DNA of 64,000 nucleotides. Source: Stereocaulon alpinum. Taxonomy: Eukaryota; Ascomycota; Lecanoromycetes; Lecanorales; Stereocaulaceae. The stretch is taken from NCBI GenBank assembly GCA_018257865.1, contig JAEUBA010000029.1, positions 124,001-188,000 on the forward strand. Reading direction: 5' to 3'. This document shows positions 24,470 to 36,900 of the stretch, piece by piece. Position 1 is the stretch's first letter. Each line of letters begins with the position of its first letter. The notes under the pieces were generated by a model. The model had not been told where the DNA came from, did not search any database, and saw only the letters and a list, made by a program, of their open reading frames with translations. A program made the position numbers and the translations under genes.

Positions 24470-26674
24470 CTACATAACAACAGCAACGTGATCATCCATG
24501 TACTGATCAATGTTGCCTAGGAAGAGTGCCGCAATAATGCTGACAGCCCCAAACGCAATACTGACCAGATACACCCATCTGTAGCTCTCCGCGAAAGCAA
24601 TCTGTCCTGCGGTGACCACAATCTCGTAAGCCGTGGCGTTCCCAGCAATACCCGGTAGGAGCTTAAGGTCTTCTATAAGGGAGGCGCCGGTGAGGACAAT
24701 AGCCTCTTTGATCACCTTTGGGTCGACAATGCCAAGCTCAAGCTCCATGGCGCCACCAACGTAATAGATGACATTGGGAGTAAATTTGGAGAGGAAGACA
24801 TTGTAGTAGGTTGTGTAGCCGATAGAGCCCCCAATGACACGGATCGCGAGTGTAAGTGCTGCCACTGTAGCGATGAGATCCTAATGAGTCGCATTAGCAA
24901 CGGCACGTGATGTTTATCGAGGGACGTTGGAGACATACATCTGGACAAATGATCGTAGTCATGATTGAGGCGGGCACGACTATGCCACCGATACCGAGAC
25001 CGGCAAGGACTAGAAGACCCCAAGCTCGGTAAAGTGTATCATACTTCAAGCTGGCAAGAGCACCGGTACCTAATTGGAGTCCAGTCAATATGGGTTGTAT
25101 GGCAGAATCAGGAATGGGGACATACCGGCAGTCATAACAACAGCACTCGCTATCATCAATTCCCTGTTGTGGCCACGAAGAAGACTGAGGAGGCAGAGCA
25201 CAACAACGGCACCCGTCAATATGCTGAATCCAATGGGCAGTCCTCGAATCCCAACGCCTACTGGGTCGTGTCCGTACACGTTGTAAGCCTGAGTTGGCCA
25301 GAAGAGCAGCACAGAGAAGAAATTGGCGCCGGAGATTGCGGTAATAATTAGGGTGAGAAGGAGGATTCGTGGGGCTTGCTTGAGGCGAGCGGGGAACATT
25401 GGATATTTGGCGAACTTTGTCTCCCAGACAGCGAAGAGGACAAGGAGTAAGGCACCGATGAAGAGAGGTACAAGGACATGGGCAGTCCTCCAACCGTACT
25501 GACACAGAATTAGTAAGGCATTCGCTAGCCTTTGGGATTGGAGCTTACCTGAGCGCCTCCCCACTGCAGACCTGCCATGAAGATGAGCATTCCCGAGATG
25601 CTCAACAAACCGCCAACAAAGTCAATCTGCTTGAAGACTTCCATCTTGGTCAAACCCCTTGAATTAGGTCTAGGTGGTGGGAAGTAGAAGACGATGGTCA
25701 AGAGCAGGCCAACAGCCGCCCAGACACCACAAAGGAGGCCGCAGTATCTCCATCCGGAATGCGCAGCAATCAGTTGTGCCCATAGGACGGACGGACAAAA
25801 TGGTATGATTGTGAAGACCAGTATGGCAACGTATGTTCCACGCTTTCGAGTCGGGGCTAACTCAGAGGTAACAGCCAAGGCAGTGAGTTCGTTGATGCCT
25901 GCGCCTGCGCCAGCTATGGCCATTCCAGCTGCAATGTCTGTTAGTAGCTGCTCTTGGGTGCTCTGGGTTGGGAAAGGCATACCGATAAAGATGTTCATAC
26001 TGTGTGCGGTTGACGCGACAGTCACACCAACAACGATCAATATTGCACCCAGTATGGCAACGTATCGACGGCCCATGAGATCAGAGAGGGAACCGACGAA
26101 GGGGCAGACTGCTGCAAGAGCCAGAAGATTGGCAAGGACAAACCAAGTCCATCTGTCGACGCCACCGAGTTCGCGGTAGATCAATGGTGGAATGCTACCG
26201 AAGATATAGACGGGGATCTGAGAGCCAGTCCAGAGGAAGGCCATGGCGACTAAGGACATGAGCCTCTTGGCGGTCATCTAATACATTGTCAGCTAGTGCA
26301 TGAATCTTCAAATGGGGTTGCATACCGGAGGCTCGTGGTCATGATCCTCATCATCACCATAGGTGCGAAGTCCACCCTTCTCATAGTATCCAGGGTGCCC
26401 GGGCACACGTTCAATTGTCTTGACATGCTCAATCTGAGTCTCTATCACCTTCTCACCTGCACACATTCGAGAATCAGCCTCAAATCTTTGACAAGTATAA
26501 GCAAGGGTTGTAAGATGAGGTAATGCTGCAAGACGTGTTTGGGTACCGTAGGTCAAGCCACTGCCCTCACAACAGGGCTGAAGGTTCATGCATGCAATGG
26601 TCACAACAGGGAAGACGATGCTCAGCAAAGTACGTACCTGGTGGCGAATTCGAGATATCTGAGCTAGGGGCCAT
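24470..26674 (-). CDS. MFS transporter of the Tri12 / siderophore-pump family
   Basis: Six exons on minus: 26674-26638, 26456-26326, 26277-25549, 25498-25126, 25069-24939 and 24880-24470. All introns are GT-AG and all phases agree; 603 aa. A hydrophilic N-terminus (..IERVPGHPGYYEKGG) precedes about 14 membrane segments. MFS motif A is GSLSDLMGRR after the second segment, and TSELAPTRKRGTYVAILVF is typical of the Tri12 group. The middle loop contains YGWRTAHVLVPLF and WETKFAKYPMFP, family-specific blocks just after the exon 3/4 junction. Members export trichothecenes or handle siderophores; the substrate here is unknown. It lies between lipoxygenase and amidase on the same strand, with separate promoters. 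Confidence 0.9.
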
Positions 26675-26731
26675 TGTGTAGGATTGAAGTGAGAGCCGTG
26701 TTGCCTACGTGACACAGCCTGACCGTTGAGG

Positions 26732-26950
26732 TCAGAAGCCGGTAGCAATGTAGGTGTCGAGCTTGCAAGTCTCAACCAATGCTTGTGCAGTTGGATCAGA
26801 AAAGAGACCAGGGAGGAGGTAGAGTAGTAATAGGATAATGAGCAGAGGGTGTAAGGCGGAGACTAGACCGTCAGGTCGGGGAGTGGATGATGTTAACATG
26901 AGGGGTATATCAGCATTGGGTGGTGGAACGATAGGTAAATCTGTAGCCAT
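26732..26950 (-). CDS. Possible 72-aa membrane ORF upstream of the MFS gene
   Basis: ATG at 26950 to stop at 26732. The reading is MATDLPIVPPPNADIPLMLT.. followed by one strong hydrophobic stretch, HPLLIILLLLYLLPGLF. Its stop lies 57 nt before the MFS start codon on the same strand, so it may be an upstream ORF in the MFS leader or a small membrane gene. It could equally be chance; I have no family match. Confidence 0.3.
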   Translation of the reverse strand: MATDLPIVPPPNADIPLMLTSSTPRPDGLVSALHPLLIILLLLYLLPGLFSDPTAQALVETCKLDTYIATGF

Positions 26951-28786
26951 GGTGTCGGTACGGAGTACTCGGGTCGCTCTTCGCTCTTCACTTTTCACTT
27001 TTCGCTTTTCGCTTTTCGCAGATGGACGGTGACTTTGAATGTACGGACGGGATAGCAATAAAAGGAAGTTGTCAGCCGGGGGGGTGTTGTTTTTGCAGAA
27101 TAGACCACGAATTCGCGGTGTGGTCTAGATTTCAGCCACGGCTACTACTTGACACACTGCAAGGATGTGCTACAGGTGGCCCTGGCTGCCTGGGTCGGCT
27201 AGTCATGGCGCTATTCTCGTCCCACTGTCACACTATCATACTACCTTAGGCAACTATCTAACTATCTTAGAGGCCGTGAATAATCCCTTCACATATCTCA
27301 ATGCAAAACGGTGACTTGAGGCCATTCACACCTTATACACCTGCGATCATGGGTTAGACATGTATGCCGGCCCTCGCGCCCAGCTTTGCGATGCCACGGA
27401 GTCAATTGGAGCGACCCCGAACACCCCGAACACCCCACATCTCCACCCCTGGTCCCTTTGAATAATCCCGACAAAAGCGGGGCTTGTGCGACGACCCTCA
27501 TGCACCTCAATCTTTACCGAGGGGCACTCTGCTGTTTCGGGGGCTGTGCCCTCGGCTTGACTTGCAATTTGAATAGTAGGGATCATATATACTTTTTGGA
27601 TTTTTGCGGGGAAACTGTCTACAACAGCACGCCATCCTTTCTTTTCTTCTGCCTAGGGGTACGTACCCGCTGTCCATGTACGGAGCCGTTACTGGACGGA
27701 CGACTTGTGATAGCGCTTTACTCTTGATAGCGAGTGCTCCGAATGCCACTTTGTCCCTAGGCAGGTCACCTTCGCACGTAATGTAGTGGTGATCTGCAAA
27801 GTCACCGTTACTCCTCCACGTCAATGCTTCATGCAAGCTTGATGCATGAGGTGATCTGAGATCTGTGCGGTGGGGCCCTTGCATTTGCGTACATATATCT
27901 GATACATCGAATCCTGAGCATTTGTCTGGATGGGATAACTGCGGCTCTGCCACGTCCTCGGTTGCAGATCCCTCAACAACCATCTGCAGGAGAGGATGAC
28001 ATGATGATTGGACATCATTTTGCCACGAGCCTCTTCATTGCAAAGCGTCTGTTTGAGGATATGAGGCCTTGCACTGTTACCAGCTAGCCATAGCAGTTCT
28101 CGCGACCATCGATTCCTCATCTGCTGGCATATTGACGCGCGTAAGAGCAAGCATATTCAGCATGTATCTTCTGCATAATCATTCTGCATGCATGTTCTGC
28201 ACGTATATCAAGATCCGCGTAGGCTCTTCCGCAAGAAACACAATTGAGGAGACACAAAACTTTGACTACTGAACTGCTTCATCATACTCTCGTGACCATC
28301 CAGCCTTTGCCTGGATCGCATACTAGATCGCATCTCCTGTCATCATTTAGCGCTTCCTTTCTTACCACTGCATTTTCTTCACCTGCTCTGGCTCATCTCG
28401 AACCTTGTTCTTCCTCCTAGCTTGAGCGCGCTTTTTGCAGTGTCCGTCGCCACATCTGTCTTCCTCCTGCGGTGCGCTTCTCTTTGTGCGATCTAATCCT
28501 CCGTATGAGATCACTAGCGTAGCGTCAAATCCGGGTGAGATCAATGGTGCTGTTGCTGACGCAATCACAGGCAGTACTACCTTGTTAATAATCGCAGAAG
28601 CATAGATAGGGAAATACCACAGTCCGAGAACACAGTCGCGTAGGCGTCACATGCAAAAGCGCGAAATTGATGACTAGGTTGCCATTACAATGAACGACGG
28701 GCATGGTAGTTGAGCGGTAATTCTTGGATCCGATGGGGAATTGCCTTGGGTACGGAACGAGTTCTCCGTCCACAACCTTCGAATCA
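26951..28786. other. Gene-free interval with simple repeats
   Basis: About 1.8 kb. A CTTTTCR-type simple repeat sits near 26975-27020, and a short ACCCCGAAC tandem near 27416-27436. The longest ORF (27983-27507, minus) has uneven composition and no domain; I treat it as noise. No RNA gene is evident. The left end probably includes leader and promoter sequence of the MFS gene. Confidence 0.35.
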
Positions 28787-31226
28787 TCACAAATTCAAAA
28801 CCGGCACATTTCTTACCGTATACCCTCCCCAGCCCGGCCTCGTCCTTCCCCACTTTCCCCCACTTCTCATCCCCAAATCCTCAACCGCACTAGCGCACCT
28901 AACAAGTTGAGCCTCGCTCCACGCAGTACCCATAAGCGCTAGCCCAAACGGCATACTAGTGGTCCCATTAATGCCAGCTGGGAGCGTGATGACCGGGTAG
29001 CCTGCTTGAGCGGCGATTTGGTAGGTTTGGCCTACGTCTGGGGGGACGAGGAGGGCGGAGAGGGGGTCAGCCTTGTAGTGGGTTAGGGCGTAATCGATAC
29101 CGAGGGCGCGGGTACTGGTCTGGGTGAAGGTGAGGGCTTGGTGGTAGGTTGAGTCCATTATCCCTGGGTTGAATAGTCAGCATACCGGATCCTTCTATTT
29201 TCTGACTTGGTATTCTGTCTCTGACCTTGAGTTTCAAGAGATGCGAGAAAGTCGTCTTGGCCGGATGCGAATGCCGGTTGGATTCCAGGCATACCGCCTT
29301 CGGTGCCTACGTTGTCATTGTTATATCTGCGTGAGAAGGTGATCAAATATCAGCAATTGAACGAGGGAATCACCAGTTCACCGCTATATGAGAAGACTCG
29401 AAGATGCACATACTGTACGATATCTTCTAAGGATCTGATATTGGTATTCTCCAACTCGGCTAGGTAGGCTTTGATGTTGTTGTAGAAGTCGACCTTTTGA
29501 TGACATCAATCACTAGGATGTAAAAGCATGCAATTGCTGCCTACCTTGACAACAGTAAATTCAGACTCATTAGGATATCCTCTTGTCGTGCCATAATCCC
29601 TGTTCCGACCAATCAGCAAAATGCTATACCACCGCTCCCCAAAGAGCAGAGAATCATACCAATTCCAGCCATCAGGACTAACGATAGTCTCATATTCCTT
29701 CAACTCCGTTCCGTTTACAATGGTAGCGCCCGCGGCTTCTAAATCCGCAATAATCCCAAGCAAAGCCGTCTGCTGTTCTGGAGGAGCATAGACCCAAAAG
29801 CTCTGCCATGGAATCCCAAAGGTGGCATCTTTGAGTGCATCTTTGTTCGAGAGGAATTGCGTATAGCCGTCAGCTGGTGTCTTGCCTTCTTGGGCCAGTG
29901 TGTAATTATCGCGTGGATCGACGCCATATATGGCGTCAAGGGCATACACAGCGTCGCGCACTGTGCGGGCAAAAGTGCCGACGGAGTCTTGGTGTTCGGA
30001 TTCGGGGATGACGCTGGGGTGGGTGGTTAGCCTTGAATTGGACTCTGGACATACAACGGGATGAAGACGTGTGAAGGAAGAACATACCCAGCACGAGAAG
30101 TCAACCCAACAGTAGGTTTGATACCGACCAACGCATTTCTCTCCGCAGGATTGATGACTACGCCCACCGAGATCAGACGGTCGAATTCGGAACCTGTTGT
30201 AGCTCTCACCCATACATACCACTCCCATCCGTCTCCGTACCCAACGCAAACATAACCAAATTCCCCGCCACAGCCCCAGCACTCCCACTACTACTCCCTC
30301 CCGGATTAAGCGTCAAATTATACGGGCTCCTGGCTTGCCCGCCCCTTGCACTATACCCCTCAGAGTAATTGCTGCTACGCATGTCAGCCCACTCGCTGAG
30401 CGTAGCTTTTCCCATGAGCACGGCGCCAGCTTTTCGAAGCTGAGAGACGACGAAGGCGTCGCGTGGGACTACGGAGCCGAGGAGGGCCCACGATCCGGCT
30501 GTGGTTTCCATTTTATCTTTGGAGGCGATGTTGTCTTTTATCAGAAAGGGGATGCCGTGGAGGGGGCTGAGGACTGTGCCGGCTGCGCGGAGGGCGTCGA
30601 GGGATGAGGCGATGGTTAAGAAGTCGGGGTTTAGTTCGAGAACGGCGCTGAGGTGTGTCAGTGGTGATGGACGGAACTTGCAGATGCAGCATTTGTGAAA
30701 GGTTGCGCACAACGATGCGTGTTTTGGGCTACAAGCGGTACGTTTCTACGACAGACACACGTCTTCCAACAAAAATAGAGCGCGAGTGTAACATTTTAAC
30801 GCATTGTAGGAGCGGCGAAAGCAGCATGAAAACCTTCCAATTGAACTATTTGAAGCAGAATGAACCCAACAAGCAAAATTCACCAACTTACTTGATATAT
30901 CCCTGCGTCTGCGAGATTCGCTGCAAATAGCACATAGCAATCTGCACACTCGTCAACTGGCCCTTCCCCATCGCATCCTGCAACTGATCAATTGTCGCCT
31001 CCTCCAACGTGATCCCATTACAATCAGGCATAGGAAACAACGCTGCAGGATCTTGTCCCAGCACTGGAAAATCATGTGGAGACGGTGACTCTAGAGTTTG
31101 GGACATGGCAAGGCTTGAGGCGTTATGCAAGTCATAGCTACTGCTGGCTGTCGGGACAGAATTATTGGGGATTATTTGCAGACATTGAATGGTGGCTACA
31201 CATGAGAGGATATAGAGAAAATCCAT
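28787..31226 (-). CDS. Amidase-signature-family hydrolase
   Basis: Eight exons on minus: 31226-30892, 30647-30220, 30157-30088, 30013-29660, 29599-29545, 29493-29414, 29326-29226 and 29163-28787; all phases fit and the product is 599 aa. An in-frame ATG at 31274 would add 16 residues; I prefer 31226 because it starts a hydrophobic signal-like segment (MDFLYILSCVATIQCLQ). The amidase signature core is intact: catalytic Lys in GIPFLIKDNI, and the Ser pair in GGSSSGSAG followed by ALGTETDGS and VINPAERNALVGIKP. The C-terminal half has GYPVITLPAGING. The family hydrolyses amide bonds of varied substrates by a Ser-cisSer-Lys triad; the substrate here is unknown. Neighbours are lipid genes, so a fatty-acid amide is possible but only inferred. 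Confidence 0.9.
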
Positions 31227-31765
31227 GTTGAGCCTGTTGAGGCCATGAAGGAGGCAGACAAGACTTGCAGGCATTGCAAGATCTTTCCTTGCTTTGCTGA
31301 CAGATGCAATGGAAACGTCTTTTGAGGGTGCTAGACATAGTCAGAGACGGGGATGTACATCGTCATTATTCGTACCTTCCAAGATCAGAAAAATACGAAA
31401 CCACTATACCATTATACCAGCGCCATTAGGAATCGAACCCAACACGATTAGGTATGAAACTGCAAACAAGATCGGCAAGCTCCGAATGAATGGAAGGCAG
31501 CTGATTGGCTTGTAACATTCCCTATGCAGGCACCCCGCAAAACGGCTCTAAGGTACTGTACATGATGCCGTCGGTCTCTAGCCCCACCCTAAGTCCGCTA
31601 CAATTATGCGGCCCAATCTTTCCCATGTCAAACATCAATCATCAACATTCTAGGCTCTATCCAAACCAAGCCATCTAATCTAACGCTCAACTCAAGGAAA
31701 TGATCATACGTAGACTTTCTGCGTTGAAAGCATGCTAGTTCCAAACAAGCAAGCTGCGCAGAGCT
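31227..31765. other. Amidase upstream region with a tRNA-like fragment
   Basis: 539 bp. On the minus strand near 31396-31446 it contains a perfect B-box-like GGTTCGATTCC followed, in the wrong order for a tRNA, by TGGTATAATGGTATAGTGG resembling an A box or D arm. No cloverleaf can be folded, so I do not call a tRNA. The amidase promoter should lie at the left end. Confidence 0.4.
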
Positions 31766-33150
31766 TCACATCGACTTCTCCATCTTCAGCGGCTGCATCC
31801 CGAGCCCATTACGATTCCGGTAGAAGACGACGTCCTTTCCAAGACCCTTCGCGCCCTGGCTTGCTTCAACCCATTGGCACCATCTCGAACTAGTCCAAAG
31901 GGCTTTAATGAATCCGAGTGAGCCGCCTTCAGTGTTAGACCGGTAGTGTTGGCCCATTACGGGCTTGATGGCTTCGCTGGCTTCGTCGGCATTATAAAAA
32001 GGGATCGTGGAGACGTAGTGGTGCAGGACATGGGTTTCGATTATACCATGGAAGAGAGAGCGCCCTATGAATCCAAATTCGCGATCAATGGTCGAGGCGG
32101 CTCCTCTAGCGAAGGTCCAGGACTTGTTGCCGTAGTGCGGTAGCGATCCGTCAGTGTGTTGAAGGTAGGTTATCGCAACTACGATACTGAGTCAGACAAG
32201 ATGATCACAGTAATTAGTACATTTTTGAGAAAAGACGTTCACGAACCTAACCAGTGGTTGACCCATAGGTAAGGCACAAAGTACCACACGAGTAGGCTCT
32301 TCCAGCCAAACGCCTGCGCGAGCTCATACAAAGCTAGTGCCATGAGACCAAGACCTAAGTCACTCAAAGCGATGTATTTGGCGTCTTTGGCATCATACAG
32401 TGGGCTTGAAGGATCGAAATGGTTGACGCCTCCCATTAATCCGTTATATTTACCAGCGCCCCGACCCTCACTCTGGCGTTCGTGGTTATCATGGCCGGTC
32501 TTGTTTTGTATGAGGTACATAGGCCAGCCGATGAGTTGACGACCGACGAGCACTAAGGCAGTCATCAATGGCGCTTCTTCTGTCAATTCCGAGATTTCCT
32601 CAACGGTTCTTCGAAGTCTGCCGGCGTAGACTTCGCGGGTCTTTGGCAGAAACACCATGTCCCGTTCCATGTGTCCAGTACTCTTGTGGTGCTTCCCGTG
32701 AGAGATCTTCCATGAAAAGTAAGGGACCAAAAGTGCTGAATGCAGGAACCATCCGGTGGTATCGTTCAATGTCTTTGAGGGCGAAAAGGACTGGTGACCG
32801 CACTCGTGGGCAATGACCCAAAGGCCGGTACCGAAAAGACCTTGGAGGAAGCCATAGATTGCCCAAAGGACGAAGCGAAGTGATTTGGAAGGAACAGTGT
32901 CGGGTGTCACGAAATTATACCAGATGCAAAAGGTTGATGCAAGGAGGACAACATCCCGAGCAATATAAGCGAAGCCGCGGCGGGCTGATCGCTCGAAGCA
33001 GTGAGGTGGTATGGCATCTCTGATTTGTTTGATGGTGAAGTCGGGTACCTTGAACTCGTTGCCGTAAGTGTCTAAAAGCGTGCCGTATTGGTCATCTGTC
33101 GTCGTGTCCTCTGTCTCGGTGACCGTTCCCTTTATCCTCTGAGAGGTCAT
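31766..33150 (-). CDS. Delta-12 (oleate) fatty acid desaturase
   Basis: Exons on minus are 33150-32247 and 32178-31766; the 68-nt intron joins ..VNHWL to VAITYLQHT. The product is 438 aa. The three di-iron histidine boxes are present: HECGH at 115-119, HGKHH at 151-155 and HVLHH at 351-355. Hydrophobic spans lie near 63-80, 93-114 and 263-300. Box spacing and the motifs SWKISHGKHH and THVLHHYVSTIPFYNA are those of ER-membrane delta-12 acyl-lipid desaturases, which turn oleate into linoleate. A delta-15 activity cannot be excluded by sequence reading alone. It ends a run of four minus-strand genes that includes lipoxygenase, whose usual substrate is the product of this enzyme. Confidence 0.93.
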
Positions 33151-33993
33151 TATGAAAGAAAGTCAAGGTTCCAGATCGATTAATTGGAATCCAGATTTCT
33201 GTTTGCAGATATGAAGAGGTGCGAAAAGATTCCTCGTCTATGTCGCACGCACAAGGTTGAAGAGACAAATTCACAGCCGGGTACGAAAATCGGAGACAGA
33301 ATTAGGCTCTTGGCATGCAGAATTTGTTGAATTCGGCTAACGTGCTTTGAGTTGCGATCTCACCGCTTGTGGAGACAGGGTCCAAAAAGCCACAGCTTCT
33401 CAGATGCCCACCTGTGGCTTTTCTGGACCACTGATTGGTCAATTACACCTCAGCGACGGTCGAGCTCAGGCATACCGGAAGCCACTTTCGGCAAGAATAC
33501 GCGCGGAGCCGGAGAATGTCGATAAGGTGGTGCATACGCTTTGTTATCTCTGCTCAACCATTTCTAGGACAAGTCCCGAGCTGTATTATTCCCAATGCTG
33601 GGTAGATCTTGGGTGATCGAGGCTAATACCTAGGTAGAGAACTCGAAATTCGGTTCTGAAGTATAAACCATCAATTCGTCTTGATTCTTCTGCATTCACT
33701 TTGCATCTACCGCCTCGAACGCCCCATTGCAGTCCCAACCCCTCGTAGCATTGCCATCCATCCCACTCATCAACCTAGCCATACCCCAAAGCGGGTTAGG
33801 GGTTGTGGTGAAGATGGACAGGAGAGTGGGGAGATAGATTGATGTAGGTGTCGAGCGACAATGGTGCATTATTGTTTATTCGCTAGATAAATATATACGG
33901 TGTGATACTTACGAGTAGAATGTCTTGTCGAATGACATGAGCCATTATGACTTCTCGGCCTTTAGCCGCTCCAACTGTCCAAGTACGATCTCC
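33151..33993. other. Interval between desaturase promoter and SMC5 3' end
   Basis: 843 bp: upstream region of the desaturase (minus strand) and the 3' flank of SMC5. Only short ORFs without domains are seen. Confidence 0.35.
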
Positions 33994-36900
33994 CTACCCT
34001 GCCGCATCAACGCTCATGCCTCCAGCCCTCAGACCCTTCATCAATTCCACACAGCCCTTGAAGTCGACGCGAGATCGCTCAGCAGGCATGTACTCTCCAC
34101 TGGCGATACAGAGCACCCGCATTCCCCGCTCGTATGTAAGGTTGTGTAGCAGCTTCGGCGTGATAAGGAAGTATTGACTTCCTCCTCTCCCTGTATCGTC
34201 ATCTCTATCCACCTCTTCACGATCCGAATTCTCTTCGTCACGCTGAGATGTAGCAGCATTGTTGGTAGGTCGGTCCACGATCCCACAGGCAATGCCCACC
34301 ATGCGCTTATGTACAAGACGTTCGTTCCGCGGGTCCATGCCTTGATTTATTTCGTCGACGACGCGGAAGGGGCTTTTTGTAAGGGACTGCAGCGACATGA
34401 GGTAAAAAATTGTGCTGACTGCGCGTTCGCCGCCGGATTGGCGGTGGGCGTCGAGGGTCGTCAGGGGCTCGTGTTCTCTGTGTGATGTAACGGTTAGTGT
34501 GCCTGTTTCAGTGGCATGGCTTAACAAATTGTTACTCACCTGAACTTGACCCGAATTTGAATGGCCCATTGATCGAAGTCTTCGTCTTTGTGTACACCCA
34601 CCTCGCCGGCGCAGCTGATCTGCTCCATGTTGAAAGAGAAGGCCTCGCTGATTTTTCCGACTAGGGAGTCCAAGTGAGGCTCCCATTGATCCCTAAGCTC
34701 CTTGATCTTATCGTCCAGCTCGGACAAGGCAAACTTAATCTCCTCGAGTCGCGAGGTCAAAGAGTCAATCTTCTTTTGTCGCGCCTCATATTCTTTGATC
34801 ACGCCGCCATTGCCCTCGTGCATGAGTTCTAGGCGAGCCTTTTCGCTGTCAATCTCGGCTTCTAACTCCGCTGTTGTCTGGCCTTCTGGCAATCCCCGGA
34901 GAAAGTTAAGGAGCTCGTCGTCTCCTCCTGCTGCCAATATCCTTCGGCAGGTGTCGAGGAGACTGTGAGCTTCTCGTTGGGCGTCGTTGAACTCTTTAAC
35001 CAACTCATCCACCTGGCGTTGTTGACTTCTGAGAAGCTCTGCTACGGAGCTATTGCGTGCTTTTTGGACATCATAATCCGATGTTGCTTCGATCAACAGT
35101 ATCTCGGCTTCGTGAAGGCTGTTATGACAGACTTGCAATGCTTCGACAGCGTCCTGTGTGTTACCTTAGTACAATGTTCCTGAGGCAAGTATGAAGAAAG
35201 CATACTGCGTAATCGAGAGCGACTTGTGCTCTTTCCATTGCGATCGAGTCTTGCTGATCTACGATGGCTCTCAAACGGTCTCTGACAGCTGATATAGCCG
35301 CTTGAGCAGAAGAAAGCTTGTCCTCATTCGCAGCTGTACAATATGGTCAGAGATGACAGGAAAACATTGGAGTCAGACACATACCGAGCTTTGTAGGAAG
35401 TGCCTTGAATTCGCCAATCGCCTTTTGCTTGGCTGACTTTTCTCCAGTCAGTTGTCTCTGAAAAGAAATCAGCGTCGTTCCTAATCCATACGTAACAGAG
35501 CAGAGCATCTCACCTCTTCTTCGCTGGCCGTCTGAACCGAGTCGCGCCACGCCAGAATTCGTGTCTGCGCTTCCCCAATTTCTGCACTACAGGCTGCTAC
35601 CTCCTCATTCAAGCCGGCAATGCTCTCTTGTAATACCTTTTTAGCCGTGAGGTCAACGGGCTGTTCAGTCCATGCAGATGCCTTTCTCACAGGTTTGACT
35701 TGTGTGGAGGCAGCACCAGGACCGTACTCTCGGCGGCGATTGATCTTGTAGGTCGATACACTCGTCACCCAGGCGCTAATAGGGCTGTTCTGCAACATCT
35801 CGAATTGCTGGATGTTCGTATCCCGCATACCTACTCCCGTGGCATGAATATGAACCTCCGCGCATAGCATGGCTAGGACTTTCTCAGGACCTTCTAAAAG
35901 ATCCAATGCCCAACGATCGAAGCCAAACCGACTCATCTCATCAGCGCTGACTGGTGGCTGGAAAGGTTCGAGACCATCACCCATCGTTTTAATACTGATT
36001 TCGGAGAGGCGCTGGCTTGCGCCCATATCTGAGAGTTTCTTGAAATCGTTCTTAGTCTGCGTAGTGAATGCTAGCATGATGCCTCTCGGGAACAGACTCT
36101 CGACAAGGTCTACATATCTCGGCTCTTTGACCGAGCATTCAATAATTGGGGGCCCAAGCACAGGTTTTTCAAATTCATCCTGGTGGTGCTGCACCCAATC
36201 CCACAGTTTAGCTGTGTCTCGAGACGCGTTCTGCAGCTTTTTCTCCTGTTTCCCAGCCTGAGAGCTGAGCTTTGCTAGTTCGTTTTCTGCCTGCTGCACC
36301 TGAAGTTTCTTTTCTCTGCCTCGTGAAGTTAGCTCTGATTGCTTCGACTTCAATTCTGTGATCTGGTCATGACAATTCTGAATGGCCCGGCGCTTCTCGC
36401 GAATACGCTCATTGAATGTCTGTAGGTCGAGCTCCGAAGGCTGTTCCTCCATCTGCCGCCTCAAACGCCTAATGGTGTCCTCGTGTCTTGCAATTTCCTG
36501 CTTCTTTTCTCTGCCCTTACTTCTCTCCGCTTCGTATTGGGCGACGAATTCATTGTGCTTGTCCTGCAGATCGCGAAACTTTTTGTCGATACCATCTGCA
36601 CGTCGCTCAGCTTTGCCGATGGCATCTCTTCGCTCTGCTTCAACTTTTTCGATCTGGTCCTTATATCGTTGTTTCGCGCTGAGAGCCCGCAGCGACGGCT
36701 CGACCTCGTTCTTCAGCTTTTCGAGCTCCTCTGACGCTTCTATTCGCTTATCCTTTGCTGCCAAGTGTACGAGCCTGGCTGTTCGATATGCCGCAAAGGG
36801 TCTTGCAGCTTCAAGGTATGAGACATGCTTGACGGCTTGCTCACGCTCGCGCATACGCTCAACATCCGCTTCCTGCCCTCGTTGTCGACTCTCCAGGTTG

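Noticed and set aside
27507..27983. 158-codon ORF on the minus strand
   Set aside because: No domain, uneven composition, no splice partner, and an overlapping ORF on the other strand.
31396..31446. tRNA gene on the minus strand
   Set aside because: T-arm-like and D-arm-like sequences are present but in the wrong order, and no acceptor stem pairs.
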